7,125 bases of DNA from an uncultured Lysobacteraceae bacterium. Its GTDB lineage: Bacteria; Pseudomonadota; Gammaproteobacteria; Xanthomonadales; Rhodanobacteraceae. This document shows positions 1 through 6,311 of this stretch, in pieces. The DNA lies in contig CAMLLF010000201.1 of NCBI GenBank assembly GCA_946480705.1, positions 1 through 7,125 of the forward strand, read 5' to 3'. The number at the start of each line of letters is the position of its first letter. Within the stretch, counting starts at the first letter, position 1. The notes beneath the pieces were generated by a model. That model did no database searches. It was not told where the DNA came from and saw nothing but the letters and a program-made list of their open reading frames with translations. Position numbers and translations under genes: made by a program.

Positions 1-1
1 C

Positions 2-58
2 GTCCTCTTCCTGCCGCTCAACTTCATCGCCGGGCTCATGGGCATGGCGGTTCCCTGA
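2..58 (+). pseudogene. 3' fragment of a CorA-family metal transporter, truncated
   Basis: The 18 codons before the TGA at 56-58 read VLFLPLNFIAGLMGMAVP. The core (FLPLNFIAGLMGM) resembles the end of the first transmembrane helix and the GMN signature of CorA/ZntB-type divalent-cation channels. In that family a second transmembrane helix and a short charged tail follow the GMN motif. Here the Asn is replaced by Ala and the frame stops three codons later, so the second helix is missing and the product should not form a pore. The rest of the gene lies left of the window. No CorA-like continuation is visible in the other two plus-strand frames after 58, so this looks like a truncation rather than a simple frameshift. 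With only 18 residues the family call is tentative; another hydrophobic membrane protein is possible. Confidence 0.4.
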
Positions 59-1700
59 TCGCCTTCACGGCAGCAACACACTGGCGCCCGTGGTCTTGCG
101 TCCCTCGAGATCACGGTGCGCCTGCGCCGCTTCGGCCGCGACTGGCTGCTGCGCTATCCGGAACACGCCGCCGCGGCGCTGATCGCGCCCGCGCTCGGCA
201 AGGCCGGCGAGGCACGCGACTGCGCCGGTGCGTCGCTGCGCTTTCTCGCGGCGAACGGGCACGAGGCGCTGATCCACGCCGTCGCCGCGCGCTACGGCCG
301 CGACGACGTCAGCGCCGGCGTGCGCGTGATGCTTGCCGAGGATCCGCTCGATCGCTTCCCGAGCCGTCGCGGCAACCTGCCGGCGTTCTGGGCGCCGCGC
401 GGCTGGCGCCGGCCGCGTTTGCGCAGCAACGGCAAGGCGCTGTCGGATACGGCGCTCGATCACGTCGGCACGATGCTGATGTTTCCGACGAACGAAGAAC
501 TCTACGCGGGCATCGCGCAGCTCAGGGAGGCCTGCACGCCGGAGTCGCTCGCCGACTTCGCCTGGGACCTGTTCTCCGCGTGGCTCGCGGCGGCCGCACC
601 GGCCAAGGACGGCTGGGGCATGACCGCGCTCGGCTGGCTCGGCAACGACGACACCGCGCGCCGGCTCACGCCGCTGCTCCGCAACTGGCCCGGCGAAGGC
701 GCGCATGCGCGCGCGGTCGCAGGACTCGACGTGCTCGCGACGATCGGCAGCGACGTCGCGCTGATGCTGCTCAACGGCATCGCGCAGAAGGTCAAGTTCA
801 AGGGGCTGCAGGACAAGGCGCGCGAGAAGATCGACGCGATCGCAACCGCGCGCGGCCTCAGTGCCGAAGAACTCGAAGACCGCCTCGCGCCCGATCTTGG
901 GCTCGACGAGCACGGCACGCTGCTGCTCGATTTCGGTCCGCGCCGGTTCCGCGTCGGCTTCGACGAGACCCTGAAGCCCTATGTGCGCGACGCCGACGGC
1001 GCGCGCCTGGCTGATCTGCCCAAGCCGAAGAAGACCGACGACGACGCGCTGTCCTCGGCCGCCGTCGAGCGCTTCAAGACGCTGAAGAAGGACGCCCGCA
1101 CGATCGCATCGCAGCAGGTCACGCGCCTGGAAATCGCGATGTGCACGCGGCGCCGCTGGGAGCGCGAGGTGTTCGAACGCTTTCTCGCCGGCCATCCGCT
1201 CGTGCGCCATCTCGTGCAGCGCCTGATCTGGGGCGTCTACGAAATCGAGAGCGCGGAGGACAGGGCCGGCGGACGCCTGCGCGCAGGTGTTGGCCGACTA
1301 CGAACTGCTGCAACCGTTCCCGCAGCTCGGCCGCGACAGCTACATGCTGAGCGATGCCGAGCGCGCGACGACCGAGCTCGCGCGCTGGAAGGACAAGGTC
1401 GTCCCGACCGGCCGCATCCTCGGCCTCGTCAACAAGGGCTGGCGGCGCGGCGAGGCGCAGGACGGCGGCGGCATCTGGTATTTCACGAAGCCGCTGTCGC
1501 GCAACGTCGTGATCGAGCTGAGCTTCGAGCCCGGCATCATCGTCGGCCTGGTCGGCGAGTATCCCGAGCAGAAGCTGCACGAGCTGCACGTCGGCGTGCA
1601 GGCGAACTGGGGCGGCATGCAGGATGCGAAGCCGTTCTCGACGCTCGACGCGATCGCCGCGAGCGAGCTGATTCGCGACATGGAAGCGCTCTGCGCCTGA
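59..1700 (+). pseudogene. yehI: DUF4132 (YehI/MolR-like) protein, C-terminal part, 5'-truncated and frameshifted
   Basis: Two reading frames together give the C-terminal portion of a DUF4132 protein. Frame one is open from 59, with convincing family-like sequence from about 98 to 1243. It holds hallmark segments such as GWGMTALGWLG (from 611), AQKVKFKGLQ (from 782), DFGPRRFRVGFDE (from 929) and RLIWGVYE (to 1243). Frame two is convincing from about 1272 to the TGA at 1698-1700, with LADYELLQPFPQLGR just after 1287 and GRILGLVNKGWRRGE from 1410. E. coli YehI is a protein of about 1,200 residues, so the N-terminal half is absent; the only early start candidate is a GTG at 116, inside the domain, with no clear ribosome binding site. 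At 1241-1280 the frame changes, and from memory of the family some 30-50 conserved residues are also missing. The uncorrected first frame runs on to a stop at 1715-1717. The helical, HEAT-like look suggests a scaffold role; the molecular function is unknown. It sits directly upstream of yehL, as in E. coli. Confidence 0.8.
1241..1280 (+). other. Frame-change and probable deletion junction inside the DUF4132 gene
   Basis: Upstream of about 1243 the family-like frame starts codons at positions equal to 2 modulo 3. From about 1272 it starts them at multiples of 3. The segment between reads as neither good DUF4132 sequence nor a recognisable insertion. The frame change needs either one extra base or a loss of 2 (plus any multiple of 3) bases. 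The apparent absence of a conserved stretch between WGVYE and LADYELLQPF favours loss. Confidence 0.65.
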
Positions 1701-1710
1701 TCGGAACAAT

Positions 1711-1727
1711 GGGATAAATTGACAATG
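1711..1727 (+). promoter_or_regulatory. Translation start region of yehL
   Basis: A short GGGA at 1711-1714 lies 10 bases before the ATG at 1725-1727, in a local AT-richer patch within the 24-base gap after the DUF4132 stop. An in-frame TTG at 1719 would add only two residues and is too close to the GGGA, so ATG 1725 is preferred. The ribosome binding site is weak. Confidence 0.45.
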
Positions 1728-2837
1728 AATGCCAAGACCGCGGCAGCCGCCGCGCCGAAGCTGCAACGGCCGCCGGCCGAAATCCTGTATGCCGAGGAAC
1801 TCGATCGCCTGCACGCGGCCGACCGCGATCCGCGGCCGCCGGGCTGGGCGCTGAGCCTCAAGGCGGCCCGCGCATTCGTGCTCGGCGACGACGCGTTGCG
1901 CATCACGCGCAAGATCGTCGCACCGGTCGCCGCGATCGAGCGTATGCTCGTGACGCTTGCGACCGGGCGCGGCCTCATGCTGGTCGGCGAACCCGGCACG
2001 GCGAAATCGCTGCTGTCGGAACTGCTCGCGACCGCGGTCAGCGGCGTGTCGACGCTGACGATCCAGGGCGGCGCATCGATCACCGAAGACCAGATCAAGT
2101 ATTCCTGGAACTACGCGCTGCTCATCAACGAAGGCCCCAGTCCGCGCGCGCTCGTGCCGGCGCCGCTGTACCAGGGCATGCGCGACGGCCATGTCGTGCG
2201 TTTCGAGGAAATCACGCGTGCGCCGCTCGAAGTGCAGGACTGCCTGCTCGGCATGCTGTCCGACCGCGTGATGGCGGTGCCCGAACTCGCCGGCGAGCAG
2301 GCGATGCTCTATGCGCGCGAGGGCTTCAACATCATCGCGACCGCGAACACGCGCGACCGCGGCGTCAACGAGATGTCCGCCGCGCTCAAGCGCCGCTTCG
2401 ATTTCGAGACCGTGTTTCCGATCCTCGACTACGAGCGCGAACTCGCGCTCGTGCAGCAGGCATCGGCCGAGCTGCTCGCGCGCAGCGGCATTCCGAAGGC
2501 AGTCCCGGAACCGGTGCTCGAACTCCTCGTGACGACGTTCCGCGACCTGCGCGCGGGCGGCGACGGCGCGCGGCGCGAAGGCGGCATGGACAAGCTCAAT
2601 GCCGTGATGTCGACGGCGGAAGCGGTCAATGTCGCGCACGCGGTCGGCGTGCGCGCGTGGTTTCTCGAACAGCGCAACGGCAGTCCGGCCGACCTCGTCG
2701 ACTGCATCGCGGGCACCGTGGTCAAGGACGACGCCGACGACCGCGCGAAGCTGCGCCGCTATTTCGAGCAGAAGGTCGCGAAGAAATCCGGCGCGCACTG
2801 GCGCGCGTACTTCGAGGCCCGGCACCGCCTGCCATGA
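1725..2837 (+). CDS. yehL: MoxR-type AAA+ ATPase, YehL subfamily
   Basis: This intact gene encodes a 370-residue cytoplasmic AAA+ ATPase. Visible motifs in order are Walker A GEPGTAKS (residues 88-95), a Walker B-like strand VVRFEEI (157-163), sensor 1 in FNIIATANTRDRG (201-213, Asn208) and the arginine-finger segment ALKRRFDF (220-227). The helical lid follows, with a conserved-looking STAEAV segment near 296-301. The Walker B position normally occupied by Asp is Glu161, followed by the expected catalytic Glu162. MoxR ATPases use ATP hydrolysis to remodel proteins or load metals and cofactors, typically with a VWA partner; here that partner is the yehP product two genes downstream. The gene is 24 bases after the DUF4132 stop and overlaps yehM by ATGA. 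The YehL subfamily call rests on motif style and on the yehM-yehP-yehQ neighbourhood. The client is unknown. Confidence 0.9.
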   Translation: MNAKTAAAAAPKLQRPPAEILYAEELDRLHAADRDPRPPGWALSLKAARAFVLGDDALRITRKIVAPVAAIERMLVTLATGRGLMLVGEPGTAKSLLSELLATAVSGVSTLTIQGGASITEDQIKYSWNYALLINEGPSPRALVPAPLYQGMRDGHVVRFEEITRAPLEVQDCLLGMLSDRVMAVPELAGEQAMLYAREGFNIIATANTRDRGVNEMSAALKRRFDFETVFPILDYERELALVQQASAELLARSGIPKAVPEPVLELLVTTFRDLRAGGDGARREGGMDKLNAVMSTAEAVNVAHAVGVRAWFLEQRNGSPADLVDCIAGTVVKDDADDRAKLRRYFEQKVAKKSGAHWRAYFEARHRLP

Positions 2838-3568
2838 GCGCACGCGCGCCCTGCATCATCGGCGTGCGCCATCACAGCCCGGCCTGCGCGCGACTCGTCG
2901 CGGCGCGGATCCGTGCGCTGCGCCCGCGCCACGTGCTGATCGAAGGCCCGGCCGATTTCAATGCGCGCATCGACGAGCTGCACCTGCGCCACACGCTGCC
3001 GCTCGCGATCTACAGCTATCTGTCGGGCGAGGGCACGCATCGCGGGTCGTGGACGCCGTTCGCCGAACACTCGCCGGAATGGCAGGCGCTCGTCGTCGGC
3101 CGCGCCTGCGGCGCGCAGGTGCGCTTCATCGATCTGCCGGCTTGGCACGACGCGATGGACGATCTGCCGAACCGTTATGCCGATGCACCGGACGCCGCAC
3201 ACGAGGCGCGCGCCGAAGCCTACGAAGCGGCGCTCGCGCAGCGGCTCGCGATCGACGGACGCGACGCGCTCTGGGATCACCTGTTCGAGCAGCAGACCGA
3301 CGACGACGCGCTCGCCGCCGCGCTGCAGACGCACTTCGAACATCTGCGCGGGGACGATCCCGGTTCGCCCGGAAACGCCGCGCGCGAAACGCAGATGGCG
3401 CAATGGATGGCCTGGGCGATGGCGCGCAACGACGGCGAAGTGCTCGTGGTCTGCGGCGGCTATCACGCGCCGGCGCTCGCGCGGCGCTGGCGCGAACTCG
3501 ATGCCGGCGACGGCGAGCCTGACGTGCCCGAACCGCCACGCGACGAAGCCGCGCTGCGCCACGGTTCG

Positions 3569-3576
3569 TTTCTCGG
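3569..3576 (+). other. Frameshift site in the DUF5682 gene
   Basis: The upstream frame reads HGSFL through CTC at 3572-3574. The downstream family-like frame begins at CGG 3574-3576, one base back. Restoring the frame needs one base, or one plus a multiple of three bases, that is not present here. Both flanks look conserved, so the break can be placed within a few codons. Confidence 0.7.
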
Positions 3577-5171
3577 CTCGACGCGTTCCAGGGCTATGCC
3601 TCGGGCATGTCCTCGCCGCTGTACTACCAGTGGCTCTGGGAAAGCGACGCGGCGGGCGCGGGAATGCGGCTCGTGCGCGACATTGCGACGCGCTTGCGTG
3701 CGCGCAATCTCGTCGCGTCGACGGCCGACCTGATCGCGCTGCACACCCATGCGCGCGGACTCGCGCTGTTGCGCGCGCATGCCGAGCCGCTGCGCGCCGA
3801 CTGGCTCGACGCGGTCGCGGCCACGCTGCTCAAAGAGGCCCAGGACGTCGCGCTGCCGTGGACCTACCGCGGCACGATCCGCGCAGGCACCGCGCCGCTG
3901 CTCGTCGAAGTCATGGATGTGCTGGCCGGCGATGTGCGCGGCACGCTCGCGCGCGAGACGCCGCGGCCGCCGCTGCTCGACTCGGTCGAGCGCGAACTCG
4001 CGGCGCACGGCATCGCGCTCGAGGGCGAACGCGACATCGATCTGCTCGACGAACGCGGACGCCGCGAAAGCCGCGTGCTGCACCGGCTGCGGCTGCTCGG
4101 CATTCCGGGCATCGAACGGCTGCGCGGACCGGCGCTCGCGCTGGCTGGCGAACGTCGCGAGCGCTGGCGGCTCGGTCGTCCGCTCGAACAGACCGCGGCG
4201 CTCATCGAGGCCGGCGCCTACGGCGCGACGCTCGCCGATGCGGCGCGCGCGATGCTCGAGACGAAGCTGCGCGACGCGCGCAGCGATGTCGTCGCGCTCG
4301 CGCAGGGACTCAACGAAGCGGCGCTGGCCGGACTCGCCGCGGTCGGCGATGCGCTGCTCGCGGATCTGCGCGCGGCGATCGCGGCGGCGCCGCGATTCGA
4401 GGAACTCGGCCAGGCGCTGGCCGTGCTGTATCCGTTGTTCCGCCATGGCGAAGCGGTCGCCGTTGCCGGCGCACCGTTGCTGGCCGTCGTGATCGCTGCC
4501 GCGTACGACCGCGCGCTGTGGCTGTTCGAACCGGCCACCGGCATCGCCGCCGCCGACGGTTTCGCGCATCTGCGCGCAGTGATCGCGTTGCGCGATCTCG
4601 TGCGCGGGCATGCGGCGGACGTGCAGGACGGCGACGACGGACTCGATCTCGAAGTCGCGCGTGCGCTCGCGGTATTCGCGCGCAAGGCGCACGACGAAGC
4701 CGCGGCACCGCTGAGTCGCGGCGCGGCGCTCGGCGCGCTGGTCAGCCTGCCGCAGCTCGGCGACGCCGCAGGCGAGGCATTCGACACCGGCGCGGCGCTT
4801 GCGCTGCTCGGCCGGCTCGCGCCGGATGCGATCGGCGATGCGCTGTCGGGCCTGCTCGCGCTCGCACGCGAACAGATCGCCGAGGATCCGGCCTTCGTGC
4901 GCGGCGTCGACGCGCTGGTTGCCGCACTCGACGATCACGATTTCGTGCAGGCATTGCCGGCGCTGCGCAGCGCCTTTGCGTGGCTGCCGGCTCGCGAGCG
5001 CGGCCGGCTCGCGAGCGCAGTGCTGCGCCTGCACGACGCGGCGCATCTCGCGCAAAGCGCGCTGACCGCGCCGCTGCCGGCCGACATCGACGCAGCGGCG
5101 ATCGCGCGCGCCACGCTGCGCGAGCGCGAACTCTGGCAGAACCTGCAGCGCTGGGGCGTGCTGCCGGCAGC

Positions 5172-5189
5172 GGAGGAAGAACCCGCATG
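5172..5189 (+). promoter_or_regulatory. Strong ribosome binding site and start of yehP
   Basis: GGAGGA at 5172-5177 lies inside the 3' end of yehM, 9 bases before the ATG at 5187. This is the best Shine-Dalgarno match among the genes here. It implies yehP can be translated on its own, even if ribosomes fail to reach the end of the frameshifted yehM. Confidence 0.7.
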
Positions 5190-6311
5190 AGCCTTGCGAT
5201 TCCCGACGCGCTGCAGCGCTGGCGCCTGCTGCTCGGCGAAGCGTCGCAGGGCGCGCTCGGCGGTCTCGCCGGCGAAGCGCTCGCCGCCGACGCGGCGCTG
5301 GAGTGGCTGTACGGGCGCGATCCCGAGCGCGCGCTGCGCGGCGAGCGCAGCGGCGGCCTCGAGCCGTCGCAGCTGACCACGCCCGACTGGATCAACGACG
5401 TGCACCGGCTGTTTCCGCAGGAAGTCATCGAGCGGCTCGAACGCGACGCGGTCGAGCGCTACGGCATCACCGAGGTGGTGACGAATCTCGACGTGCTCGA
5501 ACGCATTCCGCCGTCGCAGAGCCTGCTGCGCGCCGTACTGCAGACCAAGCACCTGATGAATCCGGACGTGCTGGCCGCGGCGCGCCGCATCGTTGCGGCG
5601 GTCGTGCGGCAACTGCTCGAAAAGCTCGCGACCGAAGTGCGTCAGGCGTTCGCCGGGCCGCGCGACCGGCGCCGGCGTTCGTCGCTGAAGATCGCGCGCA
5701 ATTTCGATTTCGTGCGGACGCTGCGCGGCAACCTCGCGCGCTGGGATCGCGAACGCGGCCGCCTGTTCGTCGAACGCCTGCATTTCATGAGCCGTTCGCG
5801 CCGGCACGTCCAGCGCTGGGACCTGATCCTGCTGATCGACCAGAGCGGCTCGATGGTCGACTCGGTCATCCATTCCGCGGTGATGGCCGCGTGCCTGTGG
5901 AACCTGCCCGGCATGCAGACGCGGCTCGTCGCGTTCGACACGTCGGTCGTCGATCTGACCCAGGACGTGGCCGATCCCGTGGAGCTGCTGATGAAGGTGC
6001 AGCTCGGCGGCGGCACCGACATCGCGCGCGCGGTCGCCTATGCGCAGAGCTGCGTCGCGAATCCGGCGCGCACGATGATCGTGCTGGTCAGCGATTTCTA
6101 CGAAGGCGGCGACGCGGGCGAACTCGTGCGGCGCGTGCAGGCGCTGGTGCAGGCGGGCTGCCGCGTGCTCGGCCTCGCGGCGCTGGACGCGGACGCGCGG
6201 CCGAACTACGACCGCGAGACCGCCGCGCGGCTCGTCAAGGTCGGCGCCCAGGTCGGTGCGATGACGCCGGGCGAGCTCGCCGGCTGGATCGCCGAGAAGG
6301 TGAAGCAGTGA
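5187..6311 (+). CDS. yehP: VWA-domain protein, YehP/CoxE-like partner of the MoxR ATPase
   Basis: This intact gene encodes 374 residues, close to E. coli YehP (about 380). The N-terminal half (residues 1-157) is helical with no recognised enzyme motif. A basic segment, RDRRRRSSLKIARNFDFVRT (159-178), leads into the domain and resembles the linker common in CoxE-like VWA proteins. The VWA domain begins at LILLIDQSGSM (213-223) and has a full metal-ion-dependent adhesion site: DxSxS at Asp218, Ser220 and Ser222, Thr277 in GGGTD, and Asp303 in VSDFYEGG. It should bind Mg2+ and mediate protein contacts rather than catalysis. There is no signal peptide or membrane segment, so it is cytoplasmic. 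The start overlaps the yehM stop (ATGA) and has a strong ribosome binding site. An upstream in-frame extension through yehM is open but is Arg-rich shadow sequence, so ATG 5187 is chosen. By analogy with ViaA it likely works with the yehL product. Confidence 0.92.
   Translation: MSLAIPDALQRWRLLLGEASQGALGGLAGEALAADAALEWLYGRDPERALRGERSGGLEPSQLTTPDWINDVHRLFPQEVIERLERDAVERYGITEVVTNLDVLERIPPSQSLLRAVLQTKHLMNPDVLAAARRIVAAVVRQLLEKLATEVRQAFAGPRDRRRRSSLKIARNFDFVRTLRGNLARWDRERGRLFVERLHFMSRSRRHVQRWDLILLIDQSGSMVDSVIHSAVMAACLWNLPGMQTRLVAFDTSVVDLTQDVADPVELLMKVQLGGGTDIARAVAYAQSCVANPARTMIVLVSDFYEGGDAGELVRRVQALVQAGCRVLGLAALDADARPNYDRETAARLVKVGAQVGAMTPGELAGWIAEKVKQ

Larger units (their letters stand above)
2834..5190 (+). 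pseudogene. yehM: DUF5682 (YehM-like) protein, interrupted by one frameshift
   Basis: Translation starts at the ATG at 2834, inside the yehL stop (ATGA), with no strong ribosome binding site, so coupling is likely. The first frame gives 247 good residues to about 3574. The second continues from CGG at 3574 (RLDAFQGYASGM, then SSPLYYQW) to TGA 5188-5190 for 538 codons. Joined, the product is about 785 residues, near the size I recall for E. coli YehM (about 760), so little is missing. The N-terminal domain carries IIGVRHHSPACARL (8-21), VLIEGPADFN (34-43), FIDLP (98-102), ARETQMAQWM (183-192) and VVCGGYHAPAL (205-215). This series resembles TraB/Tiki/EreA-like domains. The rest is Ala/Leu-rich, probably helical, without clear membrane segments. 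Unrepaired, the first frame ends at 3731-3733 after 299 residues, leaving the N-terminal domain with a foreign tail. Function is unknown. Confidence 0.8.

Noticed and set aside
580..1014. Plus-strand 144-codon frame inside the DUF4132 region
   Set aside because: Arg/Ala-rich shadow of the DUF4132 frame, which shows clear conserved segments across the same bases.
1719..1724. Perfect TTGACA hexamer as a possible -35 promoter box
   Set aside because: It sits against the yehL start codon, so transcription would begin inside the gene, and no TATAAT-like box lies 16-18 bases downstream.
1701..1724. Terminator or separate promoter in the only intergenic gap before yehL
   Set aside because: The gap is 24 bases, has no hairpin with a T run, and no room for a complete promoter.
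1119..2843. Long minus-strand open frame (574 codons) opposite yehL and the DUF4132 3' end
   Set aside because: Arg/Ala-rich composition typical of antisense frames in GC-rich DNA; no recognisable domain, and the plus strand carries clear family motifs throughout.
3566..3577. Programmed -1 ribosomal frameshift in the DUF5682 gene
   Set aside because: Codons TCG TTT CTC GGC give no X-XXY-YYZ slippery heptamer and I saw no obvious stimulatory hairpin just downstream; a missing base is simpler.
3463..5055. Long minus-strand open frame (530 codons) opposite yehM
   Set aside because: Arg/Gln-rich shadow translation with no domain; the plus-strand frame joins smoothly to the YehM N-terminal domain and reaches the overlapping yehP start.
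2961..5186. In-frame upstream extension of yehP giving one 1,116-residue frame
   Set aside because: The extension is Arg-rich out-of-frame translation of yehM. YehP homologues start near 5187, where there is a strong ribosome binding site and an ATGA overlap.
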